From assembly GCF_029360765.1 (NCBI RefSeq), contig NZ_JARKNA010000005.1, positions 337,506-401,505 on the forward strand: a stretch of DNA of 64,000 bases. The letters run 5' to 3'. This DNA is from Terrimonas pollutisoli. GTDB lineage: Bacteria; Bacteroidota; Bacteroidia; Chitinophagales; Chitinophagaceae. Made by a program: the position numbers and the translations under genes. Positions 42,670-51,216 of this stretch are shown here, one piece after another. The notes under the pieces were generated by a model. It was given only the letters and a program-made list of their open reading frames with translations, was not told where the DNA came from and searched no databases. Positions within the stretch are counted from its first letter, which is position 1; every line of letters starts with the position of its first letter.

Positions 42670-44415
42670 ATGGGAGATTTCCAGGTTAAGAAGCAGGCAA
42701 AAAAATACGATGTAGTTATTGTTGGATCCGGTGCCGGTGGCGGTATGTCGGCCTATGTTTTAGCGAATGCAGGATTAAAAGTTTGTATAATCGAAGCTGG
42801 CCCTTTATATGACCCGCAAAAAGATATTACACAATTTAAAAATCCATGGGAATCGCCACGCCGGGGTGCTTCGAAGCTTAGGCCATTTGGCGATTTCGAC
42901 GCCTGCTATGGTGGTTGGAATTTGGATGGTGAGCCGTATACAAAAGAAAAAGGAACCGAATTCGATTGGTTTCGTGCAAGAATGCTGGGTGGACGCACCA
43001 ACCACTGGGGACGTATTTCGTTGCGATTTGGACCAAAAGATTTTAAGCGCAAAAGCATTGACGGCTTAGGCGATGACTGGCCCATCGGTTATGAAGACGT
43101 AAAGCCTTATTATGACCGCATCGATAAATTGATTGGCATATTCGGCACTAATGAAGGGTTGGATAATGATCCAGATGGTTTTTTTCTTCCACCGCCCAAA
43201 CCGCGGCTGCATGAATTGTTTATAAAAAATGCGGCTACACAGGCGGGTGTTCGTGTCATCCCTTCAAGGCTTTCAATTCTTACGCAGCAATTGCCTGACA
43301 ATAAAGACCGCGGCGCCTGTGGTTTCTGTGCCCAATGCGGCAGAAACTGTAGTTTTTTCAAAGCCGACTTTTCTTCGCCAAACGTATTGATTTACCCGGC
43401 AATGAAAACCGGCAATATAGACATTGTTCCCAATGCCATGGCCCGTGAAGTGCTGACCAATAAGGAAGGATTGGCAACCGGTGTTTCTTATGTCAGCAAA
43501 GACGACATGATGGAATACCAGGTGGAAGGTAAAGTAGTAATACTCGCAGCCAGTGCCTGCGAGTCGGCGAGGATATTGCTGAATTCAAAATCACAAAGGC
43601 ATCCGAATGGCTTAGCCAATAGCAGCAATGTGGTAGGAAAATATTTGCATGATTCTACCGGTGCGCAACTGGGCGGTGTTCTTCCAAAATTATTTGACCG
43701 TAAACGCTATAACGAAGACGGTGTAGGCGGTCTGCATGTGTATTCACCCTGGTGGTTGGATAATAAGAAACTTGATTTTGCCAGGGGTTACCATATCGAG
43801 TATTGGGGTGGGTATGATCAACCTTCCTATGGTTTTGGTGCGGGTATTGAAAGCCTCAATGGAAAATTTGTAGTAAAAGGAAAACAAAAAGAAGCCGGTG
43901 GTTATGGTGCATCATTGAAAGAAGATTATCGTTTCTTCTACGGCGCCAGTGTGGGTATGGCTGGCCGTGGTGAAGCGATCCCGTTAGAATCCAATTATTG
44001 TGAAATAGATCCTACTACCGTTGATAAATATGGCATCCCTGTTTTGAAGTTTAATGTTAAGTGGAGTGAGCATGAAATAAACCAGGCAAAGCACATGAAG
44101 GAAACCTTCAAAGAGATCATGCACAACATGGGTGCGGTGATCACCTGGGGTGGCGATGATAATGAAAAAAATAACTGGGGCCTTTTAAAGCCCGGTGAGA
44201 TCATTCACGAAGCAGGCACCGTAAGAATGGGTAATGATCCTAAACGTTCGGCTTTAAATAAATGGAGCCAGGCACATGATTGTAAAAATCTTTTCTGTGT
44301 AGACGGCGGCCAATTTGTAAGCCAGGCGGATAAAAATATTACGTGGACAATTTTAGCTCTATCGATGAGGGCAAGTGAGTATATTATTGATGAGTTGAAG
44401 AAACAAAACCTGTAA
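42670..44415 (+). CDS. GMC-family FAD dehydrogenase, large subunit, with Cys4 motif
   Basis: 581 residues without signal peptide. The Rossmann FAD motif lies at DVVIVGSGAGGGMSAYVL and IIEAGP, a GGRTNHWGRISLRFG segment follows, and the C-terminal GMC domain has HEAGTVRMGNDP and CKNLFCVDGGQF. A C217-x2-C220-x2-C223-x3-C227 cluster (GACGFCAQCGRNC) parallels the [3Fe-4S] ligands of FAD glucose dehydrogenases. It probably oxidises a sugar or alcohol and passes electrons to the respiratory chain. Its partner, a subunit 3 gene, lies 665 bases downstream beyond a DUF559 insertion. Confidence 0.92.
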   Translation: MGDFQVKKQAKKYDVVIVGSGAGGGMSAYVLANAGLKVCIIEAGPLYDPQKDITQFKNPWESPRRGASKLRPFGDFDACYGGWNLDGEPYTKEKGTEFDWFRARMLGGRTNHWGRISLRFGPKDFKRKSIDGLGDDWPIGYEDVKPYYDRIDKLIGIFGTNEGLDNDPDGFFLPPPKPRLHELFIKNAATQAGVRVIPSRLSILTQQLPDNKDRGACGFCAQCGRNCSFFKADFSSPNVLIYPAMKTGNIDIVPNAMAREVLTNKEGLATGVSYVSKDDMMEYQVEGKVVILAASACESARILLNSKSQRHPNGLANSSNVVGKYLHDSTGAQLGGVLPKLFDRKRYNEDGVGGLHVYSPWWLDNKKLDFARGYHIEYWGGYDQPSYGFGAGIESLNGKFVVKGKQKEAGGYGASLKEDYRFFYGASVGMAGRGEAIPLESNYCEIDPTTVDKYGIPVLKFNVKWSEHEINQAKHMKETFKEIMHNMGAVITWGGDDNEKNNWGLLKPGEIIHEAGTVRMGNDPKRSALNKWSQAHDCKNLFCVDGGQFVSQADKNITWTILALSMRASEYIIDELKKQNL

Positions 44416-45066
44416 CCCCCTAAAGGGGGCTTTGGAGCCTGACAGCAAAAGAAGGTTTTATTGATTCAGAAGGCGTATTAAAGAATCCTTGAAAAAAATA
44501 CAATTAAATAAATTAATGTAAATAAACAACACGCTTCCCAACAACCGGAGTATAAAAGCCCATTTAGAGCCAACTATTTAAATCCCCTTATGGAGATTTA
44601 AGAAACTGCCAGGAAAATGAGTTTAAAGAACCCATATAAAAGCGGTGGAATGTTTGAAGGTGCTTCGCATATTATTTTTGCAAATGCAAAGCATCTGCGT
44701 AAAAACATGATTGAAGCTGAGAAAGTCTTATGGTTCTGTTTAAAACCGGGGATTGATAAATTAAAGTTTAGAAGACAACATCCTATTGGAATATATATTG
44801 CCGATTTCTTTTGCCACAAAGTAAAACTTATCATTGAAGTGGATGGGGCTATTCACAATGAAAAGGATATAAAAGCTGCTGATGAGACAAGGCAAAAGGA
44901 ACTGGAAATATGGGGTTATACTATTATTCGATTTACAAATCAACAGGTATTGGAAGAAACGGAATATGTTTTAAAAAGCATCAAGGAAAAAATTTTGCAG
45001 TTAAACAATTTACATAAACAAAACACTCCTCAACAAACGGAGTCTAAAAGCCCCCTTTAGGGGGTT
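44414..45066. mobile_element. DUF559 module bounded by 20-bp inverted repeats
   Basis: AACCCCCTAAAGGGGGCTTT at 44414-44433 occurs as its exact reverse complement at 45047-45066. Inside are two direct copies of a ~40-bp sequence (about 44520-44565 and 45016-45060) sharing CAACAA, CGGAGT and TAAAAGCCC. The module carries one gene (DUF559 endonuclease), overlaps the GMC stop codon at its left end and lies between two genes that should be co-transcribed. Inserted element is an inference; the repeats are seen. Confidence 0.55.
44617..45060 (+). CDS. DUF559 (Vsr-like) endonuclease-domain protein
   Basis: 147 residues. The core FANAKHLRKNMIEAEKVLWFCL, KLKFRRQHPIGIYIADFFCHK, VKLIIEVDGAIH and YTIIRFTNQQVLEE is the DUF559 domain, a restriction-endonuclease-like fold related to very-short-patch repair (Vsr) nucleases. 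The candidate active site is D of IADFF, E-x-D in IIEVDG and the following His. Its stop codon lies within the right inverted repeat. Such genes are common, single and repeat-flanked in Bacteroidota; whether they cut DNA is unproven. Confidence 0.85.
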   Translation: MSLKNPYKSGGMFEGASHIIFANAKHLRKNMIEAEKVLWFCLKPGIDKLKFRRQHPIGIYIADFFCHKVKLIIEVDGAIHNEKDIKAADETRQKELEIWGYTIIRFTNQQVLEETEYVLKSIKEKILQLNNLHKQNTPQQTESKSPL

Positions 45067-45080
45067 TGGGGGTTTCTTTT

Positions 45081-45743
45081 ATGGACAGACGTAAATCATT
45101 AAAACTAATCGCTACCGGTGCTGTTGCAGTGCCGGCAGTTATTGCGGGTTGCAAACCCGATGACAAAAAAGTAGAAGAGGTAAAGCCTAAAGAGGCCGAC
45201 TTCCCGATTCACCGCAGCGCTGAAGAAATGAAATATGAGAAGTCGGTCATTGCGCAGGGAAAATTTTTCTCGGATCATGAAATGGCAACCATTACTGTGC
45301 TGGGCGATATTATAATTCCAAAGGATGAAGTGAGTGGTAGCGCTTCCGATGCAAAGGTTCCCGAATTCATTGACTTCATTGTAAGGGACATGCCGGAACA
45401 CCAGGTACCCATGCGGGGAGGCCTGCGCTGGTTGGATTTGCAGTGCCATAAACGTTATGAAAAGGCATTTAAAGATTGCAGCCCGCAGCAGCAGATCGAA
45501 ATGGTTGACCAGATCGCTTACCCCAACAAGGCTAAGCCGGAAATGAAACAGGGTGTTGCCTTTTTCTCATTGATGCGCAATCTTACGGCTTCAGGTTTTT
45601 ATACTTCTGAAATTGGTGTCAAGGACCTGGGTTATGCCGGCAATAAACCTAACCAATGGAATGGAGTGCCGGATGATGTATTGAAGCAATACAATTTGGC
45701 CTATACAGAGAAGGAGTTGAAAGAATGTGTAAGTTTTAAATAG
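45081..45743 (+). CDS. Gluconate 2-dehydrogenase subunit 3-family protein with Tat lipoprotein signal
   Basis: 220 residues from ATG 45081. The N-terminus MDRRKSLKLIATGAVAVPAVIAGC has a twin-arginine motif and a lipobox (IAGC), so export by Tat and lipid anchoring are predicted. The mature part (FFSDHEMATITVLGDIIIPKDEVSGSASDAKVPEFIDFIV; GGLRWLDLQCHKRYEKAF) is the gamma-subunit fold. In FAD-dependent sugar dehydrogenases this small subunit carries the signal-less catalytic subunit across the membrane. It is the expected partner of the GMC protein upstream. Ends with a good terminator. Confidence 0.9.
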   Translation: MDRRKSLKLIATGAVAVPAVIAGCKPDDKKVEEVKPKEADFPIHRSAEEMKYEKSVIAQGKFFSDHEMATITVLGDIIIPKDEVSGSASDAKVPEFIDFIVRDMPEHQVPMRGGLRWLDLQCHKRYEKAFKDCSPQQQIEMVDQIAYPNKAKPEMKQGVAFFSLMRNLTASGFYTSEIGVKDLGYAGNKPNQWNGVPDDVLKQYNLAYTEKELKECVSFK

Positions 45744-45766
45744 CAGTTGGTAAAAATTATTTTGGG

Positions 45767-45797
45767 AAGCTGTTCATCATTTGAACAGCTTTTTTAT
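45767..45797 (+). terminator. Intrinsic terminator of the dehydrogenase unit
   Basis: Perfect 10-bp stem AAGCTGTTCA / TGAACAGCTT with loop TCATT and a TTTTATT tail. Confidence 0.88.
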
Positions 45798-45817
45798 TAC
45801 AATGTTATTATACTGAT

Positions 45818-46354
45818 ATGCAGTTAAAAGATGCCATACAGTTACTTCAACCAGCACAACCACAATTAAAGAATAGAAACCGCTGGGCCGACCTGGGTTG
45901 TGGAAATGGTTTATTTACAAAAGCCCTGGCCCATCTTATTGACCCAGGTGGTATTATCTATTGTGTTGATACAAACCAATCTTCGTTCAATGAAATTCCG
46001 GACCAATACAATGAACAGGTAATAGAAAAAGTGCAGGCGGATTTTGTAAAGGATGATTTACCGGTTGAAAATTTGACCGGCATATTGATGGCTAATTCCC
46101 TGCATTATGTAAAAGATAAAGCAACCTTTTTTAAAAAGCTAAATAAGTACCTGCAAAAAGATCACTATTTTATTATTGTAGAATATGATACCAGCGTCGC
46201 TAATAGGTGGGTTCCTTATCCCCTGAATTTTCAATCATTGTTAAATCTTTTTATGGCGACGGATAAATACAGTGTCACCAAATTGAACGAACATCTTTCG
46301 ATCTACAATAATGGGAAAATGTATGCTGCATTAATAGACTGTGTCACTAAGTAA
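45818..46354 (+). CDS. Class I SAM-dependent methyltransferase
   Basis: 178 residues. The SAM motif I WADLGCGNGLFTKALAHLI is clear, followed by the acidic strand IIYCVDTNQ, a motif resembling IV at LTGILMANSLHYVKD and a C-terminal sheet (YFIIVEYD). The short length and lack of extra domains point to a small-molecule methylase; the substrate is unknown. Cytoplasmic. It begins 22 bases after the preceding terminator, so it has its own promoter. Confidence 0.85.
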   Translation: MQLKDAIQLLQPAQPQLKNRNRWADLGCGNGLFTKALAHLIDPGGIIYCVDTNQSSFNEIPDQYNEQVIEKVQADFVKDDLPVENLTGILMANSLHYVKDKATFFKKLNKYLQKDHYFIIVEYDTSVANRWVPYPLNFQSLLNLFMATDKYSVTKLNEHLSIYNNGKMYAALIDCVTK

Positions 46355-46425
46355 GCGGCTAATTCTTATTTTGAGATTCTGTGTTAAATTTCCAATAGAC
46401 TTAGTCAATATCAAAAACTTGTTTT

Positions 46426-46522
46426 CTTTGCGAATTTTTCCTGGCGCTCTCTGCGGCAAAAAAAGATCTAACCGCAAAGAGAATACAAAGCCTGCCCGTC
46501 GTCAGACAAGTTTTTCGCAAAG
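46426..46522. repeat. Imperfect palindromic intergenic repeat
   Basis: Outer arms CTTTGCG (46426-46432) and CGCAAAG (46516-46522) enclose inner arms CTCTCTGCGG (46447-46456) and CCGCAAAGAG (46472-46481). This kind of nested CTTTGCG element is familiar as a dispersed repeat in Bacteroidota genomes. It sits between the methyltransferase and xdhC genes, outside any coding frame. Confidence 0.55.
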
Positions 46523-46634
46523 ATCCGAAGGAGTTATAGACCGTTTACAACTCTTTTTAATTTTACCTGAAATACATCAATCTTTATTCTCTAAAATTTG
46601 AGTAAATTGAACAAACAAATTTTCTCTCTTATCA

Positions 46635-47795
46635 GTGAAAGAAATTAACGATATCATCCGCTCATTTGATGAGGCCCAATACAAAGGCCAGCAAACAGCC
46701 CTGGCAACCGTAGTACACGTTGATGGTTCGTCTTATCGTCGTCCCGGCGCCAGGATGTTGATCACAGAGGAGGGACAGTTAACAGGCGCTATCAGCGGCG
46801 GATGTTTGGAAGGTGATGCCTTGCGGAAAGCTTTGCTGGTAATGTCCCAAAAAAAGTCCATGTTGGTTACCTATGATACCATGGATGAGGACGATGCCAA
46901 ATTGGGAATCGGGCTTGGTTGCAATGGCATTATCCAGGTTTTGATAGAACCGATCGATACCTCCGATGCAAACAGTCCCATCAATTTTTTAAAAGCGGTG
47001 GCTTCGGAGCGACAAAAAGCGGTACTAGTAACTTTATTCTCATTGGAGAATAAAAAAGACCCTCAGCCTGGCACCTGCCTGATGCTACGGGAAGATGAAG
47101 TAAGAGAAGGAAATGTTCCTGCACTGAAAGAGAAATTATTGGCTGATGGTAAACAGGTTTTAACCGGTAAGCAATCTTTATTCAGGAACTACATTTTTGA
47201 AAATAAAAGCCTTGTCGCTTTCATTGAATTAATAGAGCCGGCTGTGTCATTAATCGCTATTGGTGCAGGCAATGACGTGATACCATTAGTCGGCATGGCA
47301 GAGATACTGGGATGGGAAACCACTGTCATCGACGGTAGACCGGCTTACGCTAAACAAGAACGATTCGCTTCTTCCTGCCAGGTGTTGCTATCAAAGCCTG
47401 AAGATGTGATCGGCAAAATTGCCATCGATGCCAATACTGTTTTTGTGTTAATGACGCACAATTACAATTACGATATGGCCATGCTTATCCAATTGCTGCA
47501 GCGAAACGTGACATATGTTGGCATGTTGGGACCGAAGAAAAAACTGGAACGAATGCTGGGTGAAATTACCGAACAGGGAATTAATTTAACACAGCAGCAA
47601 CTCAGTTCCATTCACAGCCCTGTTGGCCTCGATATCGGCGCAGAAACGTCAGAAGAAATTGCATTGTCCATTTTATCGGAAATAAAAGCTGTATTGAGTG
47701 GTAAACAAGGACTCTCACTTCATGCCAACTCCGGTGCTATTCATTCACGCAATGAACTGATAATTGAACAAATCCATTTGTTTGAAAAAAAATAA
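46635..47795 (+). CDS. xdhC: XdhC/CoxI-family molybdenum-enzyme maturation protein
   Basis: 386 residues starting at GTG 46635. The N-terminal XdhC domain (about 10-85) has ALATVVHVDGSSYRRPGARMLI and the cysteine-containing AISGGCLEGDAL. The C-terminal Rossmann-type XdhC_C domain (about 195-350) has LIAIGAGNDVIPLVGMAEILGWETTVID and VFVLMTHNYNYD. The family binds the molybdenum cofactor, protects it and helps its sulfuration before insertion into xanthine-dehydrogenase-type enzymes. It heads the molybdenum region with the transferase gene 223 bases downstream. Confidence 0.92.
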   Translation: MKEINDIIRSFDEAQYKGQQTALATVVHVDGSSYRRPGARMLITEEGQLTGAISGGCLEGDALRKALLVMSQKKSMLVTYDTMDEDDAKLGIGLGCNGIIQVLIEPIDTSDANSPINFLKAVASERQKAVLVTLFSLENKKDPQPGTCLMLREDEVREGNVPALKEKLLADGKQVLTGKQSLFRNYIFENKSLVAFIELIEPAVSLIAIGAGNDVIPLVGMAEILGWETTVIDGRPAYAKQERFASSCQVLLSKPEDVIGKIAIDANTVFVLMTHNYNYDMAMLIQLLQRNVTYVGMLGPKKKLERMLGEITEQGINLTQQQLSSIHSPVGLDIGAETSEEIALSILSEIKAVLSGKQGLSLHANSGAIHSRNELIIEQIHLFEKK

Positions 47796-47845
47796 ATAAG
47801 TTGATACCAGATGTTATCAAATATTTGAAGCCGGTAAAGAACCCA

Positions 47846-47973
47846 ACCTTATTACCTTAGTAGTATATAATGATTAAAAAAATAAAACCTTATTACCTTA
47901 TCCTAAAAGATGGCTGAAATAAGCTAATAAGGTTTGATCACATTTTTGCTACAGGCTACTAAGGTAATAAGGT
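47846..47973. repeat. Nested palindrome (MITE-like) between xdhC and mocA
   Basis: An 18-base arm ACCTTATTACCTTAGTAG (47846-47863) is repeated exactly as its reverse complement at 47956-47973. Inside, AAACCTTATTA (47885-47895) pairs with TAATAAGGTTT (47925-47935). The motif ACCTTATTACCTTA occurs in the outer left and inner left arms. The element is non-coding and could form a long two-tier hairpin or cruciform. Confidence 0.7.
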
Positions 47974-48018
47974 CACCACTTCATTTGAAAAATTTAAAAA
48001 ATTTCCTTTAGGTCGATC

Positions 48019-48636
48019 ATGAATATAACCATAAACAACTGCGCTATCATCATTCTTGCAGCCGGGGCTTCTACACGATTGGGGCGACCCAAACAATTGC
48101 TGCCTTTTAACGGGAAAAGCTTACTGGAAAATGCAGTCGACACGGCCAATGAAGCAGAGGCAAACCCGGTAATTGTAGTGCTTGGCGCCAATGCTGCACT
48201 ATCGGAAAAAGAAATTGATGAAAAAAAAGTGCATATTGTTGAAAACAAAGAATGGAAAGAGGGAATGGCCACGTCTATCCGTTGCGGCCTGGGGACGCTG
48301 CAGCATATAGCTCCTTCTGCAGATGGTGTGATATTAATGGTTTGTGATCAGCCGCATGTCTCTTCTGCCCTGCTAAACGAATTAATCACCCTACAAAAAA
48401 AGACCGCTAGCCCAATCGTTACGAGCCAATACAAGGATGTGGCTGGTCCGCCGGCCCTCTTTCACAAGTCTGTTTTCCCCGAACTACAGGCACTAAAGGG
48501 TGATGCAGGCGCAAGGAAAATAGTAGAGAAATACCAGGATAACCTAGCAACTGTTTCATTTGAAAAAGGGAATGTTGATATTGACACAGAAGATGATTAC
48601 AAGGCATTAATCAATAACACGGAGCAACAATCATAG
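48019..48636 (+). CDS. MocA/MobA-like molybdenum cofactor nucleotidyltransferase
   Basis: 205 residues. The signature AIIILAAGASTRLGRPKQLLPFNGKSLLE holds the nucleotide-binding GxSxRxGxxK loop. It is followed by PVIVVLGANA, MATSIRCGL and the Mg-binding VCDQPHV segment. The end is DIDTEDDYKAL, as in MocA. The enzyme transfers CMP (MocA) or GMP (MobA) to molybdopterin; next to xdhC and cox-type genes, the cytidylyl form used by molybdenum hydroxylases is the better guess. Its last six bases overlap the convergent VWA gene. Confidence 0.9.
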   Translation: MNITINNCAIIILAAGASTRLGRPKQLLPFNGKSLLENAVDTANEAEANPVIVVLGANAALSEKEIDEKKVHIVENKEWKEGMATSIRCGLGTLQHIAPSADGVILMVCDQPHVSSALLNELITLQKKTASPIVTSQYKDVAGPPALFHKSVFPELQALKGDAGARKIVEKYQDNLATVSFEKGNVDIDTEDDYKALINNTEQQS

Positions 48637-49743
48637 CCACTTACTCAACCGTTGCAGGCTTGCTACACTGTGAACAGGGGCAAACACATCAATAAAAGGC
48701 ATAGCCGTTTGCATGCCTGTTGTCTCAGGCTTATAATTTGCAAATCCTGCCAGCGGGTTCAACCAAATAATTTTATTTGATTTAGCCTTGATGAACGCCA
48801 TGCTCTGACGAAGAATATCCATATTGCCCTTATCCCAGCCATCGCTGACAATAATGACGATCGTTTTGGAGTCAAGCATTTTTTTTCCATAATTTTTTAC
48901 GAATACCTGCAGGCACTCTCCTATCCTGGTTCCACCCATCCAGTCGTTTTCCTCTTCCAGCATATTCAATGCAGTATGAAATTTCTGTTCCCGCAAAAAA
49001 GGCGTTATTCGTTTTAACGAGGTTCCAAAAACAAATGTTTCCATCCGGCGGTACACCTGCTGAAATGCATACATGAATTGCAATAAAAAAACGGTGTACA
49101 ATTCCATTGACTTGCTTGTGTCGCAAAGCAACAAAATCTTTGTGCGGGTTTGTTTAGGCTTACGGTAAGCCAGGTCAAGCAGCTCTCCTCCCCTTCTCAG
49201 GCTCCTGCGCAATGTTTGCCTCAGATCAGGTATATCGTTGTCGTGTGAAAATTTATAGCGCCTGCTTGTTTTGGCTGCCAGCCGCCTTGCCATTGCCCGG
49301 ATAATTTGCATTAGCTCCTCAACTCCACTTTCCGGTACAGTAGAAAAATCTTTTTTGGATAAATTTTCATGCCCGCTATAAGTCGCTGTTTCTATCGTCT
49401 CATCATTGCGGTTGCCATGCAGCCATGTATTTAATGATTGCAGCGATAGCGGTTGGGACCTGGCTTGCTTCTTTGGTTCGTGTTTTATTTTTGAATTAAC
49501 AGCTTTATCAATTTGTTTCCAGTATTCATTAAATAGCTCATCAAACTCTTCCAGCTGAGTTTTGTCTTTGCAAAGCGTGGTTTTCAAAGCGAGATGAAAA
49601 ACGGAAGGGCTGGAATAATTGATAAACTGCAATCCCTGCAATACAGTTGCTTCTTCTTCCACCCCGGCAGCAAATCCTTTCTGCCGAAGAAACTGGCAGA
49701 ACTGAACAATATTCCCGGTTAAAGATGTTTTGCGGCTTATCAT
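48631..49743 (-). CDS. VWA-domain protein (CoxE-like)
   Basis: 370 residues. The N-terminal helical part (about 1-120) and a middle RRYKFSHDNDIPDLRQTLRRSLRRGGELLDL segment are typical of the CoxE/YeaD2 group. The VWA domain begins KILLLCDTSKSMELYTVFLLQFMYAF with the metal-ion-dependent DxSxS site. It continues with GGTRIGECL and IVIIVSDGWDKGN. With MoxR-type ATPases these proteins mature or insert the metal centre of carbon monoxide dehydrogenase-like enzymes. Start codon overlaps the MoxR stop by four bases (ATGA). Confidence 0.9.
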   Translation of the reverse strand: MISRKTSLTGNIVQFCQFLRQKGFAAGVEEEATVLQGLQFINYSSPSVFHLALKTTLCKDKTQLEEFDELFNEYWKQIDKAVNSKIKHEPKKQARSQPLSLQSLNTWLHGNRNDETIETATYSGHENLSKKDFSTVPESGVEELMQIIRAMARRLAAKTSRRYKFSHDNDIPDLRQTLRRSLRRGGELLDLAYRKPKQTRTKILLLCDTSKSMELYTVFLLQFMYAFQQVYRRMETFVFGTSLKRITPFLREQKFHTALNMLEEENDWMGGTRIGECLQVFVKNYGKKMLDSKTIVIIVSDGWDKGNMDILRQSMAFIKAKSNKIIWLNPLAGFANYKPETTGMQTAMPFIDVFAPVHSVASLQRLSKWL

Positions 49744-50633
49744 ACTTTGTCCAGCTTAGAAATGACGCCGGTGCGCATCATCAACTCCGCCAATGATAAT
49801 TGCGCTTCCCTGGTATCCTTCCAATCTTTCAATATTACGCCCAGTGTCTGCTCAATGATCTTTTTATCAAGATGGTCAATATGAAGTGAGGCTAAGGCCG
49901 CGGCCCAGTCCAGTGTTTCGGCAAGACCGGGTGTTTTTTCCAGTTTCACCTGTCGTAACTCCTGCATGAAGCGGGTTATTTGCTCAGCCAGCTTTTTATC
50001 AATGCCAGGAACTTTTGATTGTACAATTGCCAGCTCCTTTTCGAATCCGGGATAATCGATATATAGATACAGACACCTTCTTCTTAACGCTTCGCTTAAC
50101 TCCCTGGTTCGGTTACTGGTCAGTATCACCTGGGGAATATGTGTTGCCCTGATAGTTCCTGTTTCGGGAATGGTGATCTGCCAGTCACTTAATACTTCCA
50201 ATAAAAAACTTTCAAACTCCTCATCCGACCGGTCGACCTCATCGATGAGCAAAACAGGTTTTTGGTGATGTGTGATGGCCTGCAGCAAGGGTCGCTTCAT
50301 TAAAAAGCTATCGCTGAAGATCGTCTTCTCCTTCTCGTCTATTGTTTGCGAATTATGCTCGGTCATTTTGATATGCAACAGTTGCCGCTGGTAATTCCAT
50401 TCGTACAGGGCATGCGTAGCATCCAGTCCTTCATAGCACTGCAGGCGAATAAGATCTGTTTGTAACGCATTGGCCATTACTTTAGCGATCTCTGTCTTGC
50501 CTACGCCTGCAGGTCCTTCCACCAATAAAGGCTTATTCAGTTGCAGGGAAAGAAATACAGACATAGCTATTGCATCATCTGAAATATAGCCTTGCGACAG
50601 AAGCATTTGTTTTATGTCGGATAGTTGAATCAT
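49740..50633 (-). CDS. MoxR-family AAA ATPase (CoxD-like)
   Basis: 297 residues. Walker A G40-T47 in LLVEGPAGVGKTE, Walker B VLLIDEVDRSDEEFE, sensor 1 QVILTSNRTRELSEALRRRC and a C-terminal lid domain are complete. CoxD-type MoxR ATPases act as chaperones during assembly of the molybdenum active site together with CoxE. The gene is first of a translationally coupled pair. It is separated from coxM by about 3 kb of transposase genes and repeats, suggesting that the operon was once continuous. Confidence 0.92.
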   Translation of the reverse strand: MIQLSDIKQMLLSQGYISDDAIAMSVFLSLQLNKPLLVEGPAGVGKTEIAKVMANALQTDLIRLQCYEGLDATHALYEWNYQRQLLHIKMTEHNSQTIDEKEKTIFSDSFLMKRPLLQAITHHQKPVLLIDEVDRSDEEFESFLLEVLSDWQITIPETGTIRATHIPQVILTSNRTRELSEALRRRCLYLYIDYPGFEKELAIVQSKVPGIDKKLAEQITRFMQELRQVKLEKTPGLAETLDWAAALASLHIDHLDKKIIEQTLGVILKDWKDTREAQLSLAELMMRTGVISKLDKV

Positions 50634-50687
50634 CCTGGATCACTATTTGCAAGGAGAAGTTTCACCATTTCAATATTCTTTTAGATA

Positions 50688-51149
50688 TCATTCCATAAAG
50701 TCGAAAAGATATTTTTCTTCATAAGGAATTTCAAACTTTTCAAGAAATTCAAGGTATTCCTTCCGGAATGTTTTCTTTTTGTGATGTGATTCCTGATTCA
50801 GAACATATTTTGCCACCCTGTCAATATGAGACTGGGAGTAAGAAAATACACCAAATCCTTCCTGCCAGTTAAATTTCCCCTTCATCCATTTGTTGTCATT
50901 GATAAATCCGTTGCTAGCTACTTTTATTTCCTTTACAAGATCCGAAATTTCCATTACCGGTTTAAACCCCAAAAAAATATGTGCATGATCAGGCATGCAA
51001 TGCACTGCTATCATTTTTGATTTTCGTTTCTGAACTATTCCTGTAATATATTTATGCAACTCTTCTTTGTGCTCTTTTGGAATTAATGTCTGGCGGTGTT
51101 GCACGGCAAAAACAAACTGCAGATAGATTTGGGAATATGTGTTTGGCAT
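50688..51149 (-). CDS. REP-associated tyrosine transposase (RAYT, IS200-like Y1 family), intact
   Basis: 153 residues from ATG 51149 (MPNTYSQIYLQFVFAVQHRQ). Active-site features are complete: HUH motif H55-A-H57 in VHCMPDHAHIFLG and candidate catalytic Y115 in VAKYVLNQESHHKKKTF. No flanking insertion-sequence ends are visible. Instead the surroundings hold many palindromes of REP type, the defining context of RAYTs. It probably nicks and moves these repeats rather than itself. It lies 55 bases upstream of the MoxR gene, on the same strand. Confidence 0.9.
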   Translation of the reverse strand: MPNTYSQIYLQFVFAVQHRQTLIPKEHKEELHKYITGIVQKRKSKMIAVHCMPDHAHIFLGFKPVMEISDLVKEIKVASNGFINDNKWMKGKFNWQEGFGVFSYSQSHIDRVAKYVLNQESHHKKKTFRKEYLEFLEKFEIPYEEKYLFDFME

Positions 51150-51216
51150 AAAATGATTTTTTAAACTCATTCAGCAATTGCAATTATTCATACAACCACT
51201 GTTTTATTTCACAGGT

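Noticed and set aside
46341..46601. 86-residue frame after the methyltransferase
   Set aside because: Lies within a palindromic intergenic repeat and has no protein-like pattern.
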